A DNA stretch of 38,968 bases from Lachnospiraceae bacterium (GTDB lineage Bacteria; Bacillota; Clostridia; Lachnospirales; Lachnospiraceae): the NCBI GenBank assembly GCA_017441265.1, contig JAFRYE010000032.1, positions 1-38,968 of the forward strand. The letters are read 5' to 3'. The notes below the pieces were generated by a model. It was not told the origin of the DNA, searched no databases, and was given only the letters and a program-made list of their open reading frames with translations. This document shows, piece after piece, positions 8,224 to 16,420 of the stretch. The first letter of the stretch is position 1, and every line of letters begins with the position of its first letter. The position numbers were made by a program, and so were the translations under genes.

Positions 8224-8787
8224 GTGAACGAATACTATGACAACCGTCCGGAGACGGGTGAATTTGCCGAAGGGTTCGGGGAATACGACGAGAACCGGAT
8301 GGCAAGACGGCTCAAGCTGTCGTTTAAACTTATGTCGATCCGATATCGTGCTGAGATCACCGACGAGAACGAAGATGTCGTGTACACGGTGGCTTCGGAT
8401 CTGTTTATGACATCGGGGGGCGCTACGTATATTTATGATGCGCAGGGTCTGAAGCAGGCACATATCACCGAGGTCGGACCGACGATCGGAAAGCGCTATC
8501 TGGTTAACATGAACAACGGAGCGGTGTTTGAAGTTGTCGGGGACGATTACGGGTTCCATGTTACCCACTTTGACTGGACGATCGACGGTCAGGCGGCGGG
8601 TTCGGAATTCACGATCCGGGATGCGAAAAGTAAAGCCGTGGCGCTGATCAATGTGAAAGCGTTCTCATTGCACATCCGACATGACATCATTGTGCTCGAT
8701 CAGGAGAAGGAAGATGTGATCGCGGCGATCGCGGTGGTGCTGGCGAGGAGCGGGATTGAGATCCGGAGAAATGAATCCGGGGAATAG
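8224..8787 (+). CDS. LURP-one-related (YxjI-like) protein
   Basis: This protein of about 187 residues matches the LURP-one-related / tubby C-terminal-like fold seen in YxjI proteins: repeated beta strands (LKLSFKLMSIRYRAEITDENEDVVYTVAS..., ending near SLHIRHDIIVLDQEKEDVIAAIAVVLA). Such proteins are thought to associate with membranes or lipids, and some are annotated as scramblase-like. The function here is unknown. The start is uncertain: GTG at 8224 is best placed after AGGGGG, and TTG at 8218 is possible. It lies 20 bases after the response regulator and before its kinase, an unusual position that suggests a link to the same envelope signal. Confidence 0.75.
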   Translation: MNEYYDNRPETGEFAEGFGEYDENRMARRLKLSFKLMSIRYRAEITDENEDVVYTVASDLFMTSGGATYIYDAQGLKQAHITEVGPTIGKRYLVNMNNGAVFEVVGDDYGFHVTHFDWTIDGQAAGSEFTIRDAKSKAVALINVKAFSLHIRHDIIVLDQEKEDVIAAIAVVLARSGIEIRRNESGE

Positions 8788-8856
8788 AACCGTCGGCAGT
8801 GCAAAGAAAGAGAAAAAGACATAGCTTAGAATAACGGGGAAGAGCGGGTTGAACAT

Positions 8857-10272
8857 ATGAAAGTAAAAGTGTTGCAAAACGTGTTTATCGTGGCGGTGGC
8901 GGTCTTCGTCATCACTACCATGGTTGCTTTGTTCATCGAGTACCGCTATGTGAGTTCGGAGCAGGAGAAGGAGTTCCGGGAGCAGGCGGAGTACATGAGC
9001 GATCTGATCTCGGCATCCGGTACGGATGTGCTGAAGAAGGTCGGCTCAACGGAGGATATCCGCCTTCGTGTGACGGTCGTAAGCGTGGACGGAACCGTTG
9101 CGTACGACAGCCAGGAAGATGCTGCGAAACTGCCGAACCATGCGGACCACGAGGAGGTTGCGGAGGCGTTTAAGGACGGCAAGGGAGAGAGCAAGCGATA
9201 CTCGGAGACTCTCGGGAGAACAACATACAACTATGCCGTTAAACTTGCGGACGGAAGAGTTCTTCGTGTGTCCCAGGAGTGCTTTACGGTATGGCAGCTG
9301 ACCATTCGCCTTTTGTATCCGATGGCGATCATGCTTGTTCTTGTTCTGGTCTTCTCCGGCGTGATCGCGGCGAGGATCAGCCGCAAGGTTACGGAGCCCA
9401 TTAATGCGATCGATCCCGCAAATCCGGAACTGCGCGACGCGTATCCCGAATTGCAGCCGCTTATCCGCCGGATTCAGGCGCAGAACCGCCAGCTTTACGA
9501 GCAGATGAACGAGCTCAAGGAAGAGCACAAGAAGCAGGATACGATGCGCCGCGAGTTCACAGCCAACGTGTCGCACGAGCTCAAGACGCCCCTCACGTCG
9601 ATCTCCGGGTATGCCGAGATCCTCGGCGCGGGGATGGTGGAGGAGAAGGACGTCACGAGATTTGCCGGAAAGATCCACGACGAGGCGCAGCGCCTGATCA
9701 CGCTGGTGGGCGATATCATCAAACTCTCGCAGCTTGACGATAAGGATGAGGCGATCCTTGCGAGCGAGCCGGTGGATCTGTACCACGTGTCCGAGGAGAT
9801 GATGTCCGTTCTCTCCGACGCGGCGGCTGCCAAGCATGTGAACGTGTTCCTCTCGGGAACCCACGAGGTTGTCCCGGGATCGCCGCAGATCATCGGCGAG
9901 ATGGTCTACAACCTGATTGACAATGCGATCAAATACAACAACGAGAACGGCCGTGTGCAGGTCACGGTGGAGAATGACGGCGACGGCGCGATCCTCATCG
10001 TGCATGACAACGGTATCGGTATTCCGCGCGCCGAACTGCCGCGCGTGTTCGAGCGCTTCTATCGCGTGGACAAGAGCCACTCGAAGGAGATCGGCGGAAC
10101 GGGACTTGGTCTGTCCATTGTAAAGCACGGAGCGGCGTTCCACGGCGCAACCGTGCAGCTTGACAGTGAACTCGGCATGGGAACGAAGATCACGCTTCGC
10201 TTCCCCAAGAAGGCGTCGGGGGACAATGCGGATTCCGCGGAAGTCACTGCAGAACAGCCGGAGACTACCTGA
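8857..10272 (+). CDS. Sensor histidine kinase, PhoR/WalK-like
   Basis: This 471-residue membrane kinase has two helices (about 7-27 and 146-168) flanking an extracellular sensor of about 120 residues (strands such as RLRVTVVSVDGTVAYDS, then RVLRVSQ). It is followed by a HAMP/linker coil, the H-box VSHELKTPL with phospho-acceptor His at about 240, the N-box NLIDNAIKYNNENG, and G-boxes DNGIGIP and GGTGLGLSIVKHG. It should phosphorylate the regulator at 7538. The sensor layout resembles clostridial PhoR-type kinases, but the ligand is not known. The ATG lies 69 bases past the LURP-one stop, with only a weak ribosome site visible. Confidence 0.9.
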   Translation: MKVKVLQNVFIVAVAVFVITTMVALFIEYRYVSSEQEKEFREQAEYMSDLISASGTDVLKKVGSTEDIRLRVTVVSVDGTVAYDSQEDAAKLPNHADHEEVAEAFKDGKGESKRYSETLGRTTYNYAVKLADGRVLRVSQECFTVWQLTIRLLYPMAIMLVLVLVFSGVIAARISRKVTEPINAIDPANPELRDAYPELQPLIRRIQAQNRQLYEQMNELKEEHKKQDTMRREFTANVSHELKTPLTSISGYAEILGAGMVEEKDVTRFAGKIHDEAQRLITLVGDIIKLSQLDDKDEAILASEPVDLYHVSEEMMSVLSDAAAAKHVNVFLSGTHEVVPGSPQIIGEMVYNLIDNAIKYNNENGRVQVTVENDGDGAILIVHDNGIGIPRAELPRVFERFYRVDKSHSKEIGGTGLGLSIVKHGAAFHGATVQLDSELGMGTKITLRFPKKASGDNADSAEVTAEQPETT

Positions 10273-10297
10273 AACCTTGTGTAACGGCGGTGAAACA

Positions 10298-10969
10298 ATG
10301 GCAACGATCCTGATTATAGATGATGATGCTGCAATCAACGAAATGCTCCGCGCGGCGCTGACCAAACGGGGCTTTTCCGTTGTCTGCGCATTTTCCGGAA
10401 CGGAGGCTTTGCTGGCACTGGGCAAGACGCAGCCGAATCTGGTACTTTTGGATCTCGGGCTTCCGGGCCTGAGCGGCGAGGACGTCCTGCCGAAACTCGG
10501 AACCGTGCCCGTGATCGTCATAAGCGCCCGCGCGTCCGCGGATGACAAGGTAGCGATGCTTTTGGGCGGGGCGGTCGATTACGTCACAAAGCCCTTCGAC
10601 CTCCATGAGCTGCTGGCGCGCATCACGGTGCAGCTCCGCGGGAGAAACGGAGCCGCGGAAACGGAAGTGTACAGTTTCGGCGACGTCGCCTTGCATTTCG
10701 AGACGCGCACCATCGCCGCGAACGGAGCGAGTGCGCAGCTGACGCGGACGGAGGCGGCGATCCTGAGACTTTTGATGCAGCGCCCGGGGCAGGTGGTGGC
10801 GAAACTCACGATCCTCGACTGCATCAGCCACGATACGCCGGACTGCACGGAGGACTCGCTGAAGATCCACATTTATCATTTGCGGCGGAAGCTTCGAGCC
10901 GTGACCGAAGACGCCGGGATCGAGGCGGTCTGGGGCATCGGCTATATTTTGAAAAATGAGAAATCTTAA
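10298..10969 (+). CDS. Response regulator of ABC resistance cassette
   Basis: This 223-residue OmpR-type regulator has acidic residues DDD (8-10), the phospho-accepting Asp about 52 (LVLLDLGLPG), Lys in VTKPFD, and a C-terminal winged helix ending in VWGIGYILK. It heads a cassette of regulator, ABC ATPase, permease and kinase, the standard arrangement for sensing and resisting peptide antibiotics or lantibiotics in Firmicutes. The start at 10298 follows GGCGGTG. The gene starts 26 bases after the upstream PhoR-like kinase, so the two systems may share some transcript. Confidence 0.88.
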   Translation: MATILIIDDDAAINEMLRAALTKRGFSVVCAFSGTEALLALGKTQPNLVLLDLGLPGLSGEDVLPKLGTVPVIVISARASADDKVAMLLGGAVDYVTKPFDLHELLARITVQLRGRNGAAETEVYSFGDVALHFETRTIAANGASAQLTRTEAAILRLLMQRPGQVVAKLTILDCISHDTPDCTEDSLKIHIYHLRRKLRAVTEDAGIEAVWGIGYILKNEKS

Positions 10970-11074
10970 CCGGAAGATACCGGTTTTGTTAACTGTTTTC
11001 TTAACCGTTTGTCGATATGCTTCTTTCAGAGCGGATGCCGGGGGCGCCGCTCATAGTGTGAAGGAGGTTTTGCA
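10970..11074 (+). promoter_or_regulatory. Gap with weak hairpin and TTAAC direct repeats
   Basis: After the regulator stop comes a short stem (ACCGG / CCGGT followed by TTTTG), then two TTAAC repeats (10989-10993 and 11001-11005) and the AAGGAGG site of the ATPase gene. The repeats, about one helical turn apart, could be a response-regulator site controlling the transporter genes. No good -35/-10 pair was found. Confidence 0.35.
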
Positions 11075-11989
11075 ATGGAATATGTACTGACTACAGAGGG
11101 GCTGTATAAATGCTACAAGAATTTTACGGCTCTGAATGGTCTGTCGATGCATGTGCCCAAGGGGTCGATCTACGGATTTGTCGGCCGGAACGGCGCAGGC
11201 AAGACGACATTGATCCGCCTGGCGTGCGGACTGCAGTTCCCGACGGACGGAGATCTGTTCCTGTACGGGGCAAAACACGGCGACCGCGCGATCCACGCGG
11301 CGCGCAAACGTGTCGGCGCGGTTGTGGAGACGCCGTCGATCTTTCCGATGATGACGGCGAAGGATAATCTGAAACATCAATACCGGGTGCTCGGACTTCC
11401 GGACTTCGACGGGATCGGGGAACTCCTCGAGCTGGTCGGCCTGGCGGACACCGGCGATAAGAAAGCGGGGGCATTTTCCCTTGGTATGCGGCAGCGGCTC
11501 GGCATCGCGATCGCATTGTGCGGCCATCCGGATTTTCTGATCCTCGATGAGCCGATCAACGGTCTGGATCCGCAGGGAATCGTCGACGTTCGCGAGCTGA
11601 TCCTCAAACTGAACCGCGAGCGCGGGATCACCATCCTGATCTCCAGCCACATTCTGGACGAGCTGTCCCGAATAGCCACCCACTACGGTTTTATCGACGG
11701 CGGGTACATCGTGCGGGAAATGAGCGCGGAAGAACTTCAGAGCGCCTGCCGCAAATGCGTGAGCGTGCGTGTGTCGGACGTTGGCGTTTTAGTGCGTGAA
11801 CTGGAGCGCCGCGGCGAGGAATATGCGGTTACCGGCGAGGACAGCGTGGACATTTACGCACAGCCCAACATCACGGAACTTGCGCTGGCGCTTTGGAAAG
11901 ACCGATGCGAAATACTGAGCTGCAGTGAGCAGGACGAAAATCTGGAGAGCTTCTTCCTCTCGTTGGTGGGAGGTGAGAGCCATGCGTAA
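11075..11989 (+). CDS. ABC transporter ATPase, BcrA/lantibiotic-immunity type
   Basis: This 304-residue ATPase has Walker A GRNGAGKT (37-44), signature FSLGMRQRL (about 134-142) and Walker B FLILDEP (about 153-159), followed by a C-terminal extension (about 225-304). 'SLGMRQRL' in place of a plain LSGGQ is typical of the BcrA/SpaF/CprA drug and bacteriocin immunity group. It should power the small permease that follows, exporting or shielding the membrane from a peptide antibiotic. It has a strong AAGGAGG site, and its end overlaps the permease start by 8 bases. Confidence 0.9.
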   Translation: MEYVLTTEGLYKCYKNFTALNGLSMHVPKGSIYGFVGRNGAGKTTLIRLACGLQFPTDGDLFLYGAKHGDRAIHAARKRVGAVVETPSIFPMMTAKDNLKHQYRVLGLPDFDGIGELLELVGLADTGDKKAGAFSLGMRQRLGIAIALCGHPDFLILDEPINGLDPQGIVDVRELILKLNRERGITILISSHILDELSRIATHYGFIDGGYIVREMSAEELQSACRKCVSVRVSDVGVLVRELERRGEEYAVTGEDSVDIYAQPNITELALALWKDRCEILSCSEQDENLESFFLSLVGGESHA

Positions 11990-12719
11990 TCTCCTGAGAA
12001 CCGATTTCGTCAGAATGCTGCGGAGCAAAAGCTTTTACATAGCGCTGATCGGCCTGACAGCAGGAACGTTTTTCCTCGTCAGTGTACAGGGCACGGACAA
12101 TGCGGAGTTGCCGGGGCTAGGCATTGTCAACCTTCTGTGCTCGGTAGCGATGTTCATGGTTCCGGTCGTCGTCTCCGGCGCAGTCATGTCGTTTATTGCC
12201 GCGGAGTTCAACGGAAACGCGATCCGCAACAAGCTGATCGTCGGCCACAGCAGAACGAATGTATTCCTTTCCTGGAGCGCGGTCAGCATAGCGGAAGCGA
12301 TCGTCGTTTCGGTCATTCCGCTTGGCTTAGTCTCTGTTGCGCTTGCGATGTTTGCAGACACAAGCGGTCTGGTCGCGAAAAATGTGATCGCCGCGGCGGG
12401 GATCTTTTTCTGCCTGTTGATCTCCAGAATCCTTTTGAGCGTCCTGCTTTCGGTTCTTATGCAGGGTTCGAAAGCACTGCTGATCAATTACATCCTGACG
12501 TATGCATTGCTGGTCTTCTTCGTGATCACGCAGGAGTTCGCCGGGGATAATAAGATCATTTCCCTGCTGGCACGATGCTTCCCCGAGGGACAGATGGGGC
12601 GGTTGAGTGTCGACAGTATGCCGGATCGACCGGGGCTGACAATGCTGTGTGCCGTTGTTTTCGGATTGTTCTGCGCGGTGCTCGGCGTGTGTGCCTTTAA
12701 AAAGAAAGACCTGTCATAA
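11982..12719 (+). CDS. ABC-2-like permease subunit of resistance cassette
   Basis: This 245-residue protein has about six hydrophobic segments, starting near 17-35, with others around 46-70, 100-125, 135-165, 170-190 and a last one around 215-238. It closes with a KKKDLS tail. It matches the small permeases (ABC-2 type) that partner BcrA-like ATPases. The start at 11982 has GGAGGTGAG in front and overlaps the ATPase stop, so the two are translationally coupled. The substrate is unknown. Confidence 0.85.
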   Translation: MRNLLRTDFVRMLRSKSFYIALIGLTAGTFFLVSVQGTDNAELPGLGIVNLLCSVAMFMVPVVVSGAVMSFIAAEFNGNAIRNKLIVGHSRTNVFLSWSAVSIAEAIVVSVIPLGLVSVALAMFADTSGLVAKNVIAAAGIFFCLLISRILLSVLLSVLMQGSKALLINYILTYALLVFFVITQEFAGDNKIISLLARCFPEGQMGRLSVDSMPDRPGLTMLCAVVFGLFCAVLGVCAFKKKDLS

Positions 12720-12784
12720 AAGATGAAAAGAAACTTTGGGAGGCGCTGTGTCCGGCAGCGTCTCCTTTCGCGGAGGAAAATGCC

Positions 12785-13666
12785 ATGTGGATCGCCGTAT
12801 CGATCGTCCTCGCCGTGATCTGCGCGGGGCTGCTTGTGAAAATCCTGCTGATGAAGCGCGCGATGCGGCAGATCGCGGACGAATTCAGCGCACGCATCCG
12901 CGATGATTCCGACGCGTCGGTGGGGTCGCCGGACCGCGATGCGGACCTGTGCCGGCTGGTGTCGGTTCTGAATCGGGAACTCCACACGATGCGGACCGCG
13001 GAGCGAACCTGCGGCAGGAGCGTGGCGGAATTAAACCGTGCGGTGGCCAATCTCTCCCATGATCTTCGCACGCCCCTCACGGCGATCGGCGGGTATCTGA
13101 CGCTGCTTGCGGAGACGGAGGATCCGGCGGAGCGGGAGCAGTACCTGAAGGTGCTCGGCGAGCGGACCGAGGTCATGCGCCGGCTCGCGGAGGAACTCTT
13201 GCAGTATTCGGTGATCGTTTCGGAGGATCATGCGGCGGAGACGGAAGAACTCTCGCTCAATACGGCTCTGGCGGAGAGCGTTGCCGGCGCATATCCGATG
13301 CTCTCGGAGCGAGGCATCACGCCCGAGGTATCGATCCCGAAAAACCATGTGATGCGAAGATTGAACAAAACGGAACTCTCGCGGGTGTTCGCAAACCTGC
13401 TGACAAACGCCGTCCGATACAGCGGCGGCGACCTTGCGGTGACGCTCTCGGAAGCCGGCGACGTGACATTTTCCAATGCGGCGCCGGATCTGGATCCCGT
13501 CCTTACCGCGCAGCTCTTCGAGCGGTTCTTCACGGTGCAGACCGGTTCGCGCGGCGTGGGGCTCGGGCTCTCCATCGTGCGGACGTTGGCGGAGCGCATG
13601 GGGGGAAGCGCGGAGGCGCAGTACGAGGACGGACGGCTTTCGGTGACGGTTCATTTTCCGCAGTGA
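12785..13666 (+). CDS. Small sensor histidine kinase of resistance cassette
   Basis: This 293-residue kinase has a single N-terminal helix (about 2-22) and no room for an extracellular sensor. It has H-box NLSHDLRTPL with phospho-His about 92, N-box NLLTNAVRYSGGD and a GVGLGLSIVRTLAERMGG ATP-lid region. Kinases of this build act with a neighbouring ABC transporter, which may itself sense the peptide. It should phosphorylate the regulator at 10298. GGAGG stands 9 bases before the ATG, and a copy of GGAAAATG lies between them. Last gene of the cassette; no clear terminator follows. Confidence 0.88.
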   Translation: MWIAVSIVLAVICAGLLVKILLMKRAMRQIADEFSARIRDDSDASVGSPDRDADLCRLVSVLNRELHTMRTAERTCGRSVAELNRAVANLSHDLRTPLTAIGGYLTLLAETEDPAEREQYLKVLGERTEVMRRLAEELLQYSVIVSEDHAAETEELSLNTALAESVAGAYPMLSERGITPEVSIPKNHVMRRLNKTELSRVFANLLTNAVRYSGGDLAVTLSEAGDVTFSNAAPDLDPVLTAQLFERFFTVQTGSRGVGLGLSIVRTLAERMGGSAEAQYEDGRLSVTVHFPQ

Positions 13667-13725
13667 TGTGACATTTTGGTGGGGATGTGATATCCTCTTT
13701 TTCTCATTTTTCGGAGCAAAACCGC

Positions 13726-13754
13726 GTGACTTTTTCGGCGGATTCTTCTATACT
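13726..13754 (+). promoter_or_regulatory. Promoter of DUF3737-patB operon
   Basis: GTGACT (13726-13731), 17 bases, TATACT (13749-13754). The predicted start point lies about 15 bases before the DUF3737 ATG, giving a very short leader that contains GGAGG. Confidence 0.6.
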
Positions 13755-13776
13755 GATACTATCGGAGGTACGGAAA

Positions 13777-14655
13777 ATGAACGAAATTCGCCAGCAATTG
13801 TTGACCGGGGAGCGGGCGCTCTTCGGAAGCCGGAACCTGTTGGTTGCGGACAGCGTTTTTGATAAAGGGGAGTCTCCGCTGAAGGAGAGCTCCGACATTG
13901 AACTAACGGGGTGTTTGTTCCGCTGGAAATACCCGCTGTGGTATTGTAAAAATGTGCGGGCGGACGGCTGCACGTGGTTTGATATGGCCCGTGCGGGCGT
14001 GTGGTACACCGAGAACATCGAGGTGACGAACGCCGTGATCCAGGCACCGAAGAACTTCCGCAGGAGCAGGGGCGTCAAGCTTACGGACGTTGCATTTACC
14101 GATGCGAAAGAGACGCTCTGGACGTGTTCGGAGGTAAGCCTTAACAATGTGTCCGTCGCGAACGGGGATTATTTTGCGATGAACTGTTCGGACCTTGAGA
14201 TTGACGGGTTGACTCTGGACGGTAACTATTCCTTCGACGGTGTAAAGCGCGCCGTGATCCGCAATTCGCGGCTCCTCACGAAGGACGCCTTCTGGAACAG
14301 CGAGGATATCACCGTGTATGGCTCCTTCATCTCGGGCGAGTACCTCGGCTGGAATTCGAAAAACCTGACGCTTGTGAACTGCACGATCGAGAGTCTGCAG
14401 GGCATGTGCTATATCGATAACCTGGTGATGAAAAACTGTAAGCTCATCAACACGACGCTGGCCTTTGAGTACTCTTCGGTGGACGCGGAGATCGCCTCCG
14501 GCATCGAGAGCGTATTCAACCCGGGATCGGGCACCATCCGCGCGGAGCGGATCGGCGAGCTGATCCTTGAGAAGGATGAGATCGATCCCTCGAAGACGAA
14601 GATTGTGTGCAGCGACATCGCCGTGAGATCGGACCTTCCGGAGTGGAAGAGGTAA
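13777..14655 (+). CDS. DUF3737 family beta-helix protein
   Basis: This 292-residue protein matches DUF3737: GERALFGSRNL near the start, then repeated short units (WKYPLWYCKN, MARAGVWYTEN, APKNFRRSRGV, KDAFWNSED, SGEYLGWNSKNLTLVNCTIESLQGMCYID) that predict a right-handed parallel beta-helix. There is no signal peptide, so it is probably cytoplasmic. Its function is unknown, though the fold is common in carbohydrate-acting and acyl-transfer proteins. The start at 13777 has GGAGG 8 bases upstream and agrees with the family. The ATG is itself the end of a GGAAAATG copy. The PatB-type lyase follows 7 bases downstream in the same operon. Confidence 0.9.
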   Translation: MNEIRQQLLTGERALFGSRNLLVADSVFDKGESPLKESSDIELTGCLFRWKYPLWYCKNVRADGCTWFDMARAGVWYTENIEVTNAVIQAPKNFRRSRGVKLTDVAFTDAKETLWTCSEVSLNNVSVANGDYFAMNCSDLEIDGLTLDGNYSFDGVKRAVIRNSRLLTKDAFWNSEDITVYGSFISGEYLGWNSKNLTLVNCTIESLQGMCYIDNLVMKNCKLINTTLAFEYSSVDAEIASGIESVFNPGSGTIRAERIGELILEKDEIDPSKTKIVCSDIAVRSDLPEWKR

Positions 14656-14662
14656 GGAGTTT

Positions 14663-15835
14663 ATGAAATACGATTTTGACACTGTGATCAACCGGCGCGG
14701 TACGGATGCCATCAAGTGGGACGTTCCGGATTCGGAGCTTCCGATGTGGGTGGCGGACATGGACTTTGCGACGGCGCCCGAGATTTCGGAGGCGTTGTCG
14801 GAGCGCCTCTCGCGAGACGTGTTCGGCTATGCGAACGTCCCCGGGGCTTGGCGCACAGCGTATGTTGACTGGTGGAGAGAGCGCCATGACCTTGCGATGG
14901 ATCCCGGCAATCTTGTCTTTTGCTCGGGAGTGATCCCCGCGATCTCCTCGACGGTCCGCAAACTGACGACGCCCAATGAGAAGGTGATCATCCAGACACC
15001 GGTGTACGGCACCTTTTACAACTGCATCCGCAACAACGGTTGCCGCGAGCTGGAGAGTCCGCTTTTGTACGACGGCAACGCTTATACGATGGATTTCGAC
15101 GATCTCGAGCGGAAAATGTCCGACCCTCAGGCGACTCTGATGATCCTTTGCAATCCGCACAATCCGGTGGGAAAGATCTGGGATCGCGAGGCTCTGGCGA
15201 AGGTCGGAGAACTGGCGAAACGATACGGGGTGACGGTGATCGCCGACGAGATTCATTGTGACATCACGGCGCCCGGAACATCCTACGTCCCGTTTGCCTC
15301 GGTGTCCGCTGACTGCCGCGAGGTGAGCATCACCTGCATCGCGCCCACGAAGGCGTTCAATCTTGCGGGACTGCAGACGGCGGCGGTATACATTCCGAAT
15401 CCTTTTCTGCGCCATAAGATCTGGCGCGCGTTAAATACCGACGAAGTCGCCGAGCCGAACTCTTTCGCGACCGCAGCCGCGATCGCGGCGTTTACAAAGG
15501 GCGGTGCTTGGCTTGACGCCATGCGCGAGTATGTCTTCGAAAACCGCAGAACGGTCACGGAGATGCTCGCTGCGGCACTTCCCGAGGTGACCGTCGTCAA
15601 GGGAGAAGCGACGTATCTGTTGTGGATTGATGTCGGTGCATTTTCCGAAGACAGCGGAAAAATCTCGGGGTTCCTTCGAAAGGAAGCCGGACTCTTTCTG
15701 AGTGACGGCCTGCAGTACGGTACCGGCGGGGAGCATCATCTCCGCATGAATATCGCCTGCCCGCGCGCGCTGTGCGAGGAGGGGGCGAAACGCCTGATCG
15801 GCGGGCTTTTGCGACTTCGCGAAAAAAACGGTTGA
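14663..15835 (+). CDS. patB: MalY/PatB-family PLP-dependent C-S lyase
   Basis: This 390-residue fold-type I PLP enzyme begins YDFDTVINRRGTDAIKWD and has PMWVADMDF, both typical of the MalY/PatB group. NPHNPVGKIW and ADEIHCDI carry cofactor-contact residues, and the Schiff-base Lys is about 230 in APTKAFNLAG. Members cleave cystathionine or cysteine conjugates to a thiol, ammonia and pyruvate (beta C-S lyase). The exact substrate here is not fixed by sequence. It follows the DUF3737 gene by 7 bases, a pairing I recall from other Firmicutes. Its stop codon overlaps the -35 box of the trp promoter. Confidence 0.9.
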   Translation: MKYDFDTVINRRGTDAIKWDVPDSELPMWVADMDFATAPEISEALSERLSRDVFGYANVPGAWRTAYVDWWRERHDLAMDPGNLVFCSGVIPAISSTVRKLTTPNEKVIIQTPVYGTFYNCIRNNGCRELESPLLYDGNAYTMDFDDLERKMSDPQATLMILCNPHNPVGKIWDREALAKVGELAKRYGVTVIADEIHCDITAPGTSYVPFASVSADCREVSITCIAPTKAFNLAGLQTAAVYIPNPFLRHKIWRALNTDEVAEPNSFATAAAIAAFTKGGAWLDAMREYVFENRRTVTEMLAAALPEVTVVKGEATYLLWIDVGAFSEDSGKISGFLRKEAGLFLSDGLQYGTGGEHHLRMNIACPRALCEEGAKRLIGGLLRLREKNG

Positions 15836-15860
15836 CAGAGAATCCCTGTCCTGTTATAAT
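15832..15860 (+). promoter_or_regulatory. Consensus promoter of the trp operon
   Basis: TTGACA (15832-15837), exactly 17 bases, TATAAT (15855-15860): a full consensus sigma-A promoter. The -35 box overlaps the stop codon of the upstream lyase gene. Confidence 0.9.
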
Positions 15861-15866
15861 CGGGCT

Positions 15867-16153
15867 CAGAAAAATGAATATCGCTAAACCGTTGAAGCGG
15901 AGATAACGGCATTGATGCCTTCACAGAGAGCCTGCGTTGCTGAGAGTCAGGCAAGATACACAGTGTCAAATGGACCGCTGAGGGCGCAGTCAAATGGTAA
16001 CCCCAGAGTATTCTGCGACGTGTGGCAGGCGTAACATGCCGGGGATATGATGGTATCCTGCAGAGAGCGCAGCACCAGGCTGCGAATCAAGGTGGCACCG
16101 CGAATAGTAGATCATTCGTCCTTGACAGAAGAGAATTCTGTCAAGGACTTTTC
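15867..16153 (+). ncRNA. Trp-specific T-box leader
   Basis: This is a transcriptional T-box riboswitch. The stem I base pairs GCGG (15897-15900) with CCGC (15975-15978). The specifier loop then presents UGG (15971-15973), the Trp codon, followed by a purine. The distal stem GCCTG/CAGGC carries the AGAGAG and GCTGAGAG bulge motifs. The T-box sequence AAGGTGGCACCGCG (16089-16102) offers UGGC, matching a tRNA acceptor end with discriminator G, as expected for bacterial tRNA-Trp. The antiterminator pairs TCAAGG (16087-16092) with CCTTGA (16120-16125), competing with the terminator. Uncharged tRNA-Trp should turn on the trp genes. Confidence 0.93.
16119..16153 (+). terminator. T-box regulated intrinsic terminator
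   Basis: A perfect 12-bp stem TCCTTGACAGAA / TTCTGTCAAGGA with loop GAGAA, followed by CTTTTCTTT. The 5' arm overlaps the antiterminator. Confidence 0.93.
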
Positions 16154-16420
16154 TTTATGCTCGCAAGCGAGAGCAATCCCGCCGGCGGAGGCCGGCATCC
16201 GGCGACATGTCGGATCGCGGAAACAACGTTTCCGTCGAGACGACAGAGAGACGGATGAGAGCTGACGAAGTCTGCGGCGGGATTGCCGAGCGCACGTACA
16301 TGAGCAAACCGCACGGTGTGCGGTTTGCGAAGGAAGGTAATTCCGCCGGCGACATGTCGGATCGCGGAAACAGGAAAACCCGCCGGCGATCAGTCGGCAT
16401 CACAACACGGAGGTCATAGT
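16154..16420 (+). repeat. Structured spacer with 27-base direct repeat before trpE
   Basis: These 267 bases lie between the T-box terminator and trpE and hold no convincing gene. A 27-base sequence (starting CCGGCGACATGTCGG) occurs twice, at 16199-16225 and 16346-16372. GCAATCCCGCCG (16173-16184) pairs with CGGCGGGATTGC (16275-16286). AAACCGCAC-GGT-GTGCGGTTT forms a perfect hairpin at 16306-16326, and smaller stems lie near 16159-16172 and 16217-16231. Any read-through transcript would be heavily folded before reaching trpE. It resembles the hairpin-rich gaps at 1-191 and 31298-31677. Confidence 0.7.

Noticed and set aside
15993-15998. A second UGG in the T-box leader as the specifier
   Set aside because: It lies outside stem I. 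The UGG at 15971-15973 sits correctly above the GCGG/CCGC helix.
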